Assembly: GCA_905192805.1 (NCBI GenBank)
Contig: CAJJMF010000143.1
Span: 1 to 6,524 of the forward strand
Origin: an uncultured Sutterella sp.
Lineage (GTDB): Bacteria > Pseudomonadota > Gammaproteobacteria > Burkholderiales > Burkholderiaceae_F
Length of the DNA: 6,524 nt
Direction: 5' to 3'
Shown: positions 1-5,343 of the stretch, in pieces
Position numbering within the stretch: position 1 is the first letter of the stretch
Layout of the letters: each line of letters begins with the position of its first letter
Notes under the pieces: model-generated
What the model was told of the DNA's origin: nothing
What the model saw: the letters and a program-made list of their open reading frames with translations, nothing else
Database searches by the model: none
Position numbers and translations under genes: made by a program

Positions 1-99
1 GTCGATGGCAAGCAACTCACACTGGCCTGTGGTGGGAGCAATATGAGTTTCGGGGAAACGGACGTCCCCGTGACTGGCACTCGCTGGCACGGCGGGTGA
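1..99 (+). CDS. possible C-terminal end of a truncated plus-strand gene
   Basis: Frame 1 is open from the window edge and stops at TGA 97-99, giving 32 residues that include a Cys-Gly-Gly-Ser stretch and end in TGTRWHGG. I do not recognise the fragment and assign no function. The opposite strand is also open over the same bases, so coding on either strand is uncertain. I prefer the plus strand because a terminator for minus-strand transcription lies at 117-168, and the minus reading has no ATG and no Shine-Dalgarno in the short gap. If real, this gene converges on the flavoprotein gene. Confidence 0.3.
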   Translation, partial: VDGKQLTLACGGSNMSFGETDVPVTGTRWHGG

Positions 100-116
100 C
101 GTGGTAGGGACGGTCG

Positions 117-168
117 AAAAAAGTGCCTTCCCGAACCCAGATCGCGGATAGCGGATTCGGAAAGGCAC
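117..168 (-). terminator. intrinsic terminator of the flavoprotein gene
   Basis: Read on the minus strand, arms 168-153 and 138-123 form a 16-bp stem with two G-U wobbles around a 14-nt loop, followed at once by six T (122-117). On the plus strand the same positions give two C-A mismatches and no T run, so the signal points to the minus strand. It lies about 70 nt past the flavoprotein stop. Confidence 0.85.
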
Positions 169-235
169 GCAACGCCGTGTCAGCGCGAAGGCGGGGATGC
201 CCTCGGGGTGCTACAACGGCTGCTCTAGCAGTGGT

Positions 236-1804
236 TTATGCCCAGGGGGTTTCTTTGGCAGCGGCGGCGCCGGCGATACGACCGTTCACTAAACAGTCTA
301 GGGTGGCGCACGAACCTAAACGCACGGCGCCGTGTACGCCGCCCGTGCTTTCGCCCGCGGCAAAGAGCCCCGGGATGGGTTTATCGGTTTTCACGTCAAT
401 CGCGTGCCCATCTAAGCCCGTTTCGATCCCGCCCATCGTATGGTGCACTTTGGGACTCATGATGGAGACGTACCAGGGACCCTCGGCTTCGTTTAAGGGA
501 CGAGCTTTCGGGTAGAAATAGCGGCCCATCCGGTCCAGCGCTTTCCCTTCGGCATTGGGTTTGGGATTGGCTAAATCGTCGTTATAGTCTTTGAGCGTCT
601 GACGCAGGGCCTCCAGCGGAATGTGGTAGGCGTTGGCAACGTCAGCAAGCGTTGCGAATTGATGCACGACCTTGCGCTCGAGCATCTTTTCGATGAGCCC
701 CGGGCGACTCACTTTAAGCGTCAGATCCACGGCCCATTGAGGGGCGAGCGCGATACACTGCTCGCCTCGGTTACCCGCGTCGATAATGGCATCGGCACGT
801 ACTTTACGGTTCGCCAATTCGTTGATGAAGCGTTTGCCAGTTTTGCAATTAATCCAGACGCCATAGTTCGCTGACGAGCCTTGCGCAAAGTAAAGCGCAA
901 TGCCCATGCCTTTTTCTTCGGGCGAATTCCAAGGACCGCATTGAATCCAGTCGGACTGAATCATATTGCAGCCAATGCGGCTCGATTCACGCCAGAGTTC
1001 CGAGGTAGCCCCCGGTTGGTTGGTCGTATCAAAGCGAGCGGTTAATTTCGGGTCAAACTTCATGCGGTAGTTCACATCCGCACCAAACCCACCGTGGCAG
1101 AGCACAACGGCGCGACGCGCACGAATGTAGCGGGCTTCGCCCGTCGGGGCTTTCGGGAAACTGTAGTTGGGATAGACTTTGAGGCCTTTCACGCGACCGT
1201 CCGCATCGCGAATGATTTCGTCCACGTAGGTGCGTAGACGCACTTCCACGCCCAACTTTTTGGCGTAGTCGAGCTGCTTCGTGACAATGCCTGAGCCCGA
1301 ACCATTTTTAATGACTGCGCAACGCGGCACCGAGTGGCCGCCTTCGGCCGCGACGCGTTCTTGGACGTATTCCACGCCCAACTTGTCCACGGTCCACTGC
1401 CAGGTGTCTAAGGCACGGTTTGCCATTAATTTCACTTTTTCGGGGTTATTGAGCCCACCGCCTTCGCGAATAATGTCTTCGGCTAAGAGTTCGGGCGAAT
1501 CGGTAATGCCCATTTTGAGCTGCATCGGGGTGCGCGGCACGCCAAAAATCCCCCCATTAATAATGGAGTTGCCCCCTGGGGTGCGCATTTTTTCCACGAC
1601 GAGCACTTTGGCGCCGTCCTCCGCGGCTTGGCACGCTGCAGCGAGTCCGGCAAAGCCCGAGCCCACGACCAGTACGTCAACCGTTTCATCCCATTTTTTG
1701 GGCATCGGATCATAGGGTTTGGCTTCGGCAACGTTCGTCAATAAGGTCGTCGCGGTGGCGGCCGCCCCGGTGCTCAAGAGATGGCGTCGTGTCATTGGGG
1801 TCAT
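236..1804 (-). CDS. Tat-exported FAD-dependent fumarate-reductase/flavocytochrome-c-like oxidoreductase
   Basis: The 522-residue product starts at ATG 1804, 9 nt after AGGAGG; the in-frame ORF extends to 1867 but without a ribosome site there. Residues 1-28 form a Tat signal (TRRHLL at 5-10, hydrophobic Ala/Thr/Leu stretch, likely cleavage after AEA 26-28), implying a periplasmic enzyme. The FAD-binding motif GSGFAG is at 48-53, with VVEK at 69-72 and PGGNS at 76-80. Family motifs follow: TGKRFINE 322-329 with Arg333, HHTMGG 454-459, GLFAAGESTGGVHG 479-492 and Arg495-Leu-Gly. His455 and Arg495 have the 40-residue spacing of the substrate-binding His/Arg in Shewanella fumarate reductase. There is no CxxCH haem motif and no FMN-binding domain, so electrons probably come from or go to a separate cytochrome, not seen here. 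I found no clear counterpart of the catalytic clamp-domain Arg, so fumarate is not assured as substrate. The gene appears monocistronic, with its own terminator and a divergent LysR gene upstream. Confidence 0.9.
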   Translation of the reverse strand: MTPMTRRHLLSTGAAATATTLLTNVAEAKPYDPMPKKWDETVDVLVVGSGFAGLAAACQAAEDGAKVLVVEKMRTPGGNSIINGGIFGVPRTPMQLKMGITDSPELLAEDIIREGGGLNNPEKVKLMANRALDTWQWTVDKLGVEYVQERVAAEGGHSVPRCAVIKNGSGSGIVTKQLDYAKKLGVEVRLRTYVDEIIRDADGRVKGLKVYPNYSFPKAPTGEARYIRARRAVVLCHGGFGADVNYRMKFDPKLTARFDTTNQPGATSELWRESSRIGCNMIQSDWIQCGPWNSPEEKGMGIALYFAQGSSANYGVWINCKTGKRFINELANRKVRADAIIDAGNRGEQCIALAPQWAVDLTLKVSRPGLIEKMLERKVVHQFATLADVANAYHIPLEALRQTLKDYNDDLANPKPNAEGKALDRMGRYFYPKARPLNEAEGPWYVSIMSPKVHHTMGGIETGLDGHAIDVKTDKPIPGLFAAGESTGGVHGAVRLGSCATLDCLVNGRIAGAAAAKETPWA

Positions 1805-1813
1805 AAGTTCTTT

Positions 1814-1819
1814 CCTCCT
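1814..1819 (-). promoter_or_regulatory. Shine-Dalgarno AGGAGG that sets the flavoprotein start
   Basis: AGGAGG on the minus strand ends 9 nt before ATG 1804. A second in-frame ATG at 1795 is 18 nt away, too far, and the upstream extension has no comparable site. Starting at 1804 places the twin arginines at residues 6-7, as expected for a Tat signal. Confidence 0.85.
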
Positions 1820-1893
1820 AAGTGTGCTGGGATCACCTACGTCGGTACCGGGCCACGAGCCGTTCAAGGCGTTCCTTCGCGTCAGACAACAAC

Positions 1894-1979
1894 GCTCTGG
1901 TATCCCCTTTTTAAGGGAGGCTAGGCACGACGAGGTATAGAAAAAAGTCTACGGTGGGTTTAGTTCTTTTGACCAGAGC
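1894..1979. repeat. spaced 8-bp inverted repeat, possible closing stem in the flavoprotein leader
   Basis: GCTCTGGT (1894-1901) and ACCAGAGC (1972-1979) are perfect complements 70 nt apart. In minus-strand RNA the enclosed segment can form a UCCCUU/AGGGGA hairpin and a weaker GUAGA/UCUAU hairpin, giving a three-way-junction shape. One such 8-bp pair is about what chance would give in this much sequence, so the fold is only a possibility. No known riboswitch consensus is recognised. Confidence 0.25.
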
Positions 1980-2037
1980 AAAACTGCAAGAAGAGCTTGG
2001 CAAAAAACCAAGTTAGAAAAAAGTGGGAGGGGTTTAG
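1938..2037. repeat. two-part direct repeat TAGAAAAAAGT...GGGTTTAG, two copies 76 bp apart
   Basis: Copy 1 is TAGAAAAAAGT at 1938-1948 with GGGTTTAG at 1956-1963. Copy 2 is TAGAAAAAAGT at 2014-2024 with GGGTTTAG at 2030-2037. Both halves are exact and only the inner spacer differs (7 versus 5 nt). The copies lie upstream of the flavoprotein start and could be paired protein-binding sites or the trace of a local duplication. Confidence 0.6.
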
Positions 2038-2045
2038 ATAAAATT

Positions 2046-2063
2046 TTCCTGAAAAATCAGGAA
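2046..2063. repeat. 18-bp dyad TTCCTGA-AAAA-TCAGGAA followed by T5
   Basis: There are two perfect 7-bp arms around four A. On the plus strand five T follow directly (2064-2068), the shape of a weak intrinsic terminator, but the stem has only three G-C pairs and no gene is known upstream. It may instead be a protein-binding dyad. Confidence 0.4.
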
Positions 2064-2170
2064 TTTTTGCATTGAATTAGGAGTTACCCTGAGGCCCAGT
2101 CAACCATCGTGATCGCCCCCTTAGTGCTCGAGGTGAATGGAGACTAATACGTAACATACTAATAAAAGAG

Positions 2171-2185
2171 TTGCAAAATTTGCAA
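2171..2185. promoter_or_regulatory. candidate LysR-type operator, palindrome TTGCAAA-A-TTTGCAA
   Basis: This is a perfect 7-bp inverted repeat around one base. T2172 to A2184 fits the LysR-family T-N11-A box with dyad symmetry. It lies mid-spacer, 367 bp from the flavoprotein start and 313 bp from the lysR start, which is far for direct activation of either. The assignment is inference from motif and context. Confidence 0.4.
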
Positions 2186-2411
2186 AACATCTCGTCAGGT
2201 GAGTGGAATCTCATGAATTCGCTAGAACGCCTGTGGATAGAGCGAAAAAAGGTCAGGTAGTGGGTTATCTTTTATACACATCCTAATCGTGCGTTTAGGT
2301 TAAATGCGGTGTTTATGTTTACTTTACGAGCTATTAAGAAAAAACGAACAGAAAAATACTCCTAAAGAGGTAATTGTTGTCATTTTTTAGGTCTTTATTT
2401 TCCCAAACTTC

Positions 2412-2430
2412 TCTTGTGGATATCACAAGA
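2412..2430. promoter_or_regulatory. candidate LysR autoregulatory site, TCTTGTG-GATAT-CACAAGA
   Basis: This dyad has perfect 7-bp arms around five bases. T2415 to A2427 forms a symmetric T-N11-A box. It lies just upstream of a probable -10 for lysR, where a -35 would overlap or abut it, a usual position for LysR autoregulation. No good -35 hexamer is visible, consistent with a promoter shaped by the bound regulator. Confidence 0.5.
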
Positions 2431-2446
2431 ACAGTCACAAATGCGT

Positions 2447-2452
2447 TAAAAT
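2447..2452 (+). promoter_or_regulatory. probable -10 element of the lysR promoter
   Basis: TAAAAT matches the sigma-70 -10 consensus at five of six positions. It would start transcription near 2458-2460, about 40 nt before the lysR ATG. No -35 is seen at the usual spacing; the dyad at 2412-2430 occupies that region. Confidence 0.45.
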
Positions 2453-2456
2453 ACTC

Positions 2457-2488
2457 CCAGCCACTTTTTTGGTGATTTCATTGGCTGG
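2457..2488 (+). promoter_or_regulatory. hairpin at the predicted 5' end of lysR mRNA
   Basis: CCAGCCA (2457-2463) pairs with TGGCTGG (2482-2488) around an 18-nt loop. The predicted transcript start falls at its left arm, and the right arm covers the G residues of the only weak Shine-Dalgarno-like GGA (2487-2489), 8 nt before ATG 2498. It could stabilise the mRNA 5' end or limit translation. A 7-bp stem alone could be chance. Confidence 0.35.
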
Positions 2489-2497
2489 ATTTAATAA

Positions 2498-3541
2498 ATG
2501 AATGCAACAGACAACATGGCCGTTTGGCGTCTCGTACACCGCATGGCCAAAACCCAAAATTTGACTAAGGCGGCACAAGAAGAAAACCTTGAGCTTTCCG
2601 CTGCGTCACGTTTGATGAAGGAGTTTGAAGCGCAATTGGGCGTTTCGATCCTAAACCGCCAAACGCGTCCCGTGATGTTGCGTGAAGAAATCTTGCCTTG
2701 GCTCTCTACCATTGAAGACATGCTCAAGGCTCATACATCGTTGATCGAAAGTTTGAGTCCTTCCGCTCCTAAACTCCCGAAGCGCGTCTTCCGTGTGAGT
2801 ATCCCGGCGAACATTCCCCGCAAAAACTTGGTGGAAGTGGTGGCCGAATACTCCCAAGCGCACCCCGACATTAAGATTGAAGTGTTAGGCGGGGCTGATC
2901 ACATGGACGTCGTCGAGGGGCGTGTCGAAGCGGCCTACTTGCCGTACCGTCCGCAAACGACGGACCTCATGGTGATTTCGATCATCAAGGGGACGACCTT
3001 TATGGTCGCCACGCCCGAATACTTGGAGCGTAATGGCCAGCCTAAGAGCGTGGGGGACTTACATAACCACACGCTCCTATTGCGTAACGGCGACTATTAT
3101 CCCGTGACGGACCGCTTGATCGGTAAAGAGAGTGTGTTTTTCTTTAACACCGGTATTGAGCGCGGTATTGCCGACGTTTACGGGTGCCCAGGGACCGAGT
3201 TTGCCGAACGTCGTCATTTGCCGATTACGAAGCACTTTGCCGCGGATACACTCTCGTGCTTACAAGCTGCGCTTGACGGGGTAGGGATTGCCGTGGACTT
3301 ATTTGTGGGCTTTTTGGAACCCTATTTACGCAGTGGTCAGTTGGTTCCGATTTTGACCGATTGGCACCGTCCGCTCTGGGACGCCACGCTGGTGACCAAA
3401 GACACCTTGATGCAAGATCCGCTCTTTGGTAGTTTTATCCATCAGTTCGTGGAACGCGAACGCATCAAGATCGAGCACTGGCGCACGATCTTTGTCCAGT
3501 ATGGCGTGGATGCTGACGCGATTGTCCGTCGCGGCCTCTAA
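2498..3541 (+). CDS. LysR-type transcriptional regulator
   Basis: This 347-residue DNA-binding regulator is divergent from the flavoprotein gene and likely controls it, itself, or both. The N-terminal winged helix-turn-helix spans about residues 8-62, with the motif LTKAAQEENLELSAASRLMK (22-41) and ELE/LGV-like FEAQLGVSILNR (43-54). A linker helix follows to about 90, and a periplasmic-binding-protein-like effector domain covers about 95-315. The protein is longer than the usual 290-320 residues because of a charged tail of about 30 residues ending in a predicted amphipathic stretch. The chosen ATG has only a weak GGA ribosome site; ATG 2516 (residue 7) would also keep the DNA-binding domain. 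The effector cannot be read from sequence; the enzyme's substrate is the natural guess. A plus-strand terminator follows at 3593-3650. Confidence 0.9.
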   Translation: MNATDNMAVWRLVHRMAKTQNLTKAAQEENLELSAASRLMKEFEAQLGVSILNRQTRPVMLREEILPWLSTIEDMLKAHTSLIESLSPSAPKLPKRVFRVSIPANIPRKNLVEVVAEYSQAHPDIKIEVLGGADHMDVVEGRVEAAYLPYRPQTTDLMVISIIKGTTFMVATPEYLERNGQPKSVGDLHNHTLLLRNGDYYPVTDRLIGKESVFFFNTGIERGIADVYGCPGTEFAERRHLPITKHFAADTLSCLQAALDGVGIAVDLFVGFLEPYLRSGQLVPILTDWHRPLWDATLVTKDTLMQDPLFGSFIHQFVERERIKIEHWRTIFVQYGVDADAIVRRGL

Positions 3542-3545
3542 TCGC

Positions 3546-3574
3546 AAAATGCCCACACGCACGGTGTGGGCATT
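3546..3574 (-). terminator. intrinsic terminator facing the minus-strand gene at 3660-4481
   Basis: A perfect 11-bp stem (AATGCCCACAC at 3548-3558, complement at 3564-3574) encloses a 5-nt loop. On the minus strand the stem ends in, and is followed by, a total of four T (3549-3546). On the plus strand no T run follows, though the hairpin would also form in lysR mRNA 7 nt after its stop. Confidence 0.6.
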
Positions 3575-3592
3575 CGACCCGAATGTATGCAT

Positions 3593-3650
3593 CCTTCGCT
3601 CTTAGCACCGTCCATCCGAAGCCAGCGGTGTCCAAGAGCGGAGGTTTTTT
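3593..3650 (+). terminator. strong intrinsic terminator of lysR
   Basis: Arms 3593-3603 and 3634-3644 pair over 11 bp with one G-U wobble. Beyond a small internal loop an inner CACCG/CGGTG stem (3606-3610, 3626-3630) continues the hairpin. Six T follow directly at 3645-3650. The signal faces the plus strand and ends 10 bp before the stop codon of the convergent gene. Confidence 0.85.
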
Positions 3651-3659
3651 CTTGAGCGC

Positions 3660-4481
3660 TTAGGAGGCGGTCAAGAGTTTGTCCGGGCGATATATCACGT
3701 CTTTAACTTTCACAATGGCGCGTTCCGTGACCAAACGATCGGTTTGCTTTTGACGCACACGGATCTGCGCATTGATCGTCATCCCGCTCATCAACACCGT
3801 TTCCCCGGCGACAATCGACTGCAAGAATTTCTTATCTTCCAGACGGGCTTCAAAGCGCATGACCCCATCACTAAAGAGCCAGCCATCGGCTTCCCCATTG
3901 AGTTTGACCGAAATCACTTCGAGGATTAAGTCCGTCGTGTGTTCGTTCAAAATAATGCCTTCGTTTAAACGCAAGACCTCACGGTGCTCACGCGTGAGCG
4001 TGAGGGTTTTACTGTCTTGGAGAAGTTGAATCCCGTGTACGGCCGGTCGATCGAGCGTCTGTGTGAGGCGCGAAATGAGACTCAAGGTTTCCTCTTGATG
4101 AAATAGGGGCACCATGGCGCGATAAAACACCAACACGTCCGTACCACTCACCGAGAGGTTATCCAAGCGCTTTCCCGTTTTCGCGAGTTCAATTAAGCCC
4201 GCCAGCCCATCCCAGAGCTTGGGGCGTTCCCGACCTTCGGGCCACGTAAACGTGGTTTCGTCATAATTGGCCGTCACCAAAAAGAGCCCAGGTTTTTCCC
4301 CGGCGCGAATCGAGACTTGCGGTTCGACCTTGCGCTCCAACAGGGTTTGGGCCGTGAGGCGGGTTAAATCGACGAGTGCCATCAGCGATTGGGCAACGGC
4401 ATGGGCCGAAAAATCATGACGCGCTTCCACGCGTTCAAACGCGGGCCCATAAAAGCGAATCGAAAACTGTTCAGTAATCAT
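3660..4481 (-). CDS. hypothetical 273-residue cytoplasmic protein
   Basis: I do not recognise a named family. There is no signal peptide, membrane segment or metal-binding cluster, so the protein is probably soluble and cytoplasmic. The layout resembles uncharacterised bacterial proteins I recall: an N-terminal F-S-I-R-F-x-G-P-A strand (6-14), a helix rich in Ala/Leu (about 25-50, including LMALVDLTRL), a strand pair ending in PGLFLVTANY (64-73), and a helical middle. A beta-rich C-terminal domain (about 185-262) carries Gly-Trp-Leu-Phe-Ser-Asp-Gly (200-206), LEDKKFLQSIVAGE (214-227) and a basic KQTDRL segment. That resemblance is from memory and carries no function. ATG 4481 has no Shine-Dalgarno, but a good promoter at 4514-4543 puts the transcript start about 26 nt upstream, so a short leader is expected. 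It converges on lysR. Confidence 0.75.
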   Translation of the reverse strand: MITEQFSIRFYGPAFERVEARHDFSAHAVAQSLMALVDLTRLTAQTLLERKVEPQVSIRAGEKPGLFLVTANYDETTFTWPEGRERPKLWDGLAGLIELAKTGKRLDNLSVSGTDVLVFYRAMVPLFHQEETLSLISRLTQTLDRPAVHGIQLLQDSKTLTLTREHREVLRLNEGIILNEHTTDLILEVISVKLNGEADGWLFSDGVMRFEARLEDKKFLQSIVAGETVLMSGMTINAQIRVRQKQTDRLVTERAIVKVKDVIYRPDKLLTAS

Positions 4482-4513
4482 GGTGTTGTGAAGAAACTTT
4501 TGATGTTGGCCTT

Positions 4514-4543
4514 ATTTTAGAGGCGGACGGGTATCGATCACAA
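4514..4543 (-). promoter_or_regulatory. sigma-70-like promoter for the 273-residue protein gene
   Basis: On the minus strand TTGTGA (4543-4538) is followed after 18 nt by TAAAAT (4519-4514): four of six and five of six consensus matches. Start of transcription would be near 4507, so the gene can be expressed apart from its upstream minus-strand neighbour. Confidence 0.5.
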
Positions 4544-4615
4544 TCGTTTCATCCTTCTAGAGGCGTTGTGCGCGGGCTCTTTGTTGCTCATACACAACAT
4601 CGTGACAGGGAGGAC

Positions 4616-5143
4616 TTATTTGGGTGTTTTTTTCGTTCGCCCAAGATAGCGCCCCTGCGCATCGTACTGACGCCCGTTGGCGTCCGTGCGACCCAAATAC
4701 CGACCGGCTTGATCATAGTGTCGACCGTTAGCGTCGGTGCGTCCTTGGTAACGCCCTTGTTGGTCGTAGTAGCGCGTGGTGTTACCCGACGTGCTTTGCC
4801 GACCTTGGTAGCGCCCCTGGGCGTCGTATTGGCGACCGTTCGCTTCGGTGCGTCCTTGATAGCGTCCCTGCGCATCGTAGCGTCGACCACTCTCATCGGT
4901 GCGACCGTTATAGCGCCCCTGAGCATCGTAGCGTCGTGACCCCGAGGGTTCATTCCCAAACGGGCTCGCGTTACGCGGGCTGCTCGGTTCATCGTTACCA
5001 AAGAGACTCTTGCTATGGGCGAGTTGGGTGGCGCTAAGCCCCGTGCTAATGAGGCCCAACTTTAAGAGTGCATGTCCCACCGTGGAGTCCATTGCTGCTT
5101 TGAGCAATAAGCGACGCCGAACACTTTTAAGAATCTGAGCCAT
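4616..5143 (-). CDS. probably exported tandem-repeat protein (17-residue YD-x-x-GRYxGR repeats)
   Basis: The 175-residue product starts at ATG 5143, 5 nt after GGAGG (5153-5149); the upstream GTG at 5155 overlaps that ribosome site and is unlikely. The N-terminus is strongly basic, RRRLLLK at 9-15, matching the Tat pattern RRxPhiLK, then a moderately hydrophobic stretch to about 42, so export is likely but the cleavage site is unclear. A Ser/Pro/Asn linker (47-69) has two FGN-D/E-EPS-like segments. Residues 70-175 are six repeats of about 17 residues, consensus RxYDAQGRYxGRTDANG; the third has three extra residues (RQSTSGNTT region) and the last ends in KKTPK. The strand-turn-strand pattern resembles bacterial beta-flower/YD-NG-type repeats, an inference from pattern only. 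High Arg with Asp makes the repeats strongly polar. Binding partner and function are unknown. Confidence 0.75.
   Translation of the reverse strand: MAQILKSVRRRLLLKAAMDSTVGHALLKLGLISTGLSATQLAHSKSLFGNDEPSSPRNASPFGNEPSGSRRYDAQGRYNGRTDESGRRYDAQGRYQGRTEANGRQYDAQGRYQGRQSTSGNTTRYYDQQGRYQGRTDANGRHYDQAGRYLGRTDANGRQYDAQGRYLGRTKKTPK
4619..4936 (-). repeat. six tandem coding repeats of about 51 bp
   Basis: The DNA encoding residues 70-175 consists of six units, 51 bp each except the third (60 bp) and the last (54 bp). Recurrent cores encode YDAQGRY and GRTDANG. Adjacent copies differ in synonymous positions, so the array is not a very fresh expansion, but its length could vary between strains by slippage or recombination. 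Confidence 0.85.
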
Positions 5144-5148
5144 GAGTA

Positions 5149-5153
5149 CCTCC
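5149..5153 (-). promoter_or_regulatory. Shine-Dalgarno GGAGG that sets the repeat-protein start
   Basis: GGAGG ends 5 nt before ATG 5143. The longer reading would begin at GTG 5155-5153, inside this ribosome site, so the shorter protein is preferred. Confidence 0.75.
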
Positions 5154-5182
5154 ACGAACGTTTCTACGGTATATAAAGCCGT

Positions 5183-5237
5183 ATTTTAACGCGTTGTGTT
5201 CAGCGAGGCGGTGTTAGCCACCGTTGTTAGCCACTGT
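5183..5237 (-). promoter_or_regulatory. candidate promoter with a 13-bp tandem repeat for the repeat-protein gene
   Basis: On the minus strand TAAAAT (5188-5183) could be a -10, giving a leader of about 33 nt. No -35 consensus lies at the expected place (about 5206-5211). Just beyond it are two adjacent 13-bp copies on the plus strand, TGTTAGCCACCGT (5212-5224) and TGTTAGCCACTGT (5225-5237), differing at one base. Their position suits an activator site, but the regulator is unknown. Confidence 0.4.
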
Positions 5238-5343
5238 TTCGCCGCGGGTAAGGGAGCCGCGCGAGGTCAAGGCGGGCTATTGAGGTAATACGCTGTGGTT
5301 CATCAATACGGGCATTCACCATCTCAACTATGCTTTTCTTAGG

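Larger units (their letters stand above)
1805..2497. other. long AT-rich divergent intergenic region between flavoprotein and lysR
   Basis: This 693-bp spacer is visibly richer in A and T than the flanking genes, especially after about 1930. I see no convincing gene in it. It holds the leader and Shine-Dalgarno of the flavoprotein gene, a spaced inverted repeat (1894-1979), a spaced direct repeat (1938-2037), three compact dyads (2046-2063, 2171-2185, 2412-2430) and the lysR promoter region. Its length and dyads fit a large shared control region; an unannotated small RNA is also possible. Confidence 0.7.

Noticed and set aside
1..99. Minus-strand reading of the first 99 bases as a gene start
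   Set aside because: The frame is open, but the only start is a GTG at 90-88 without a ribosome site and right after a terminator; evidence is too weak to annotate.
123..515. Plus-strand open frame antisense to the flavoprotein gene
   Set aside because: It begins inside the terminator hairpin, has no ribosome site, and is the shadow of a convincing minus-strand gene. The same holds for plus-strand frames at 238-462, 623-874, 1281-1715 and 1719-1940.
1894..1979. tRNA-like gene because of an 8-bp closing stem
   Set aside because: No T-arm GGTTCGAATCC-type consensus, no recognisable anticodon arm, no CCA or discriminator pattern.
2034..2072. 12-residue Phe-containing minus-strand peptide as a leader peptide
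   Set aside because: No ribosome site, not adjacent to an attenuator-type structure before the flavoprotein gene, and its codons simply read through the AT-rich dyad.
2304..2390. Possible 28-residue plus-strand ORF in the lysR upstream spacer
   Set aside because: Only a weak AGG-like ribosome site, composition typical of AT-rich spacer, and no supporting family or context.
2232..2423. DnaA-box-like TGTGGATA at 2232-2239 and 2415-2422 as an origin signal
   Set aside because: Only two near-matches, no dnaA, dnaN or origin cluster nearby, and the second is part of the LysR-type dyad.
4568..4939. Plus-strand open frame with repeated Val/Gly/Arg sequence opposite the repeat protein
   Set aside because: It is the antisense reading of the 51-bp repeats; the minus strand has the good Shine-Dalgarno, signal-like N-terminus and regular repeat periodicity.
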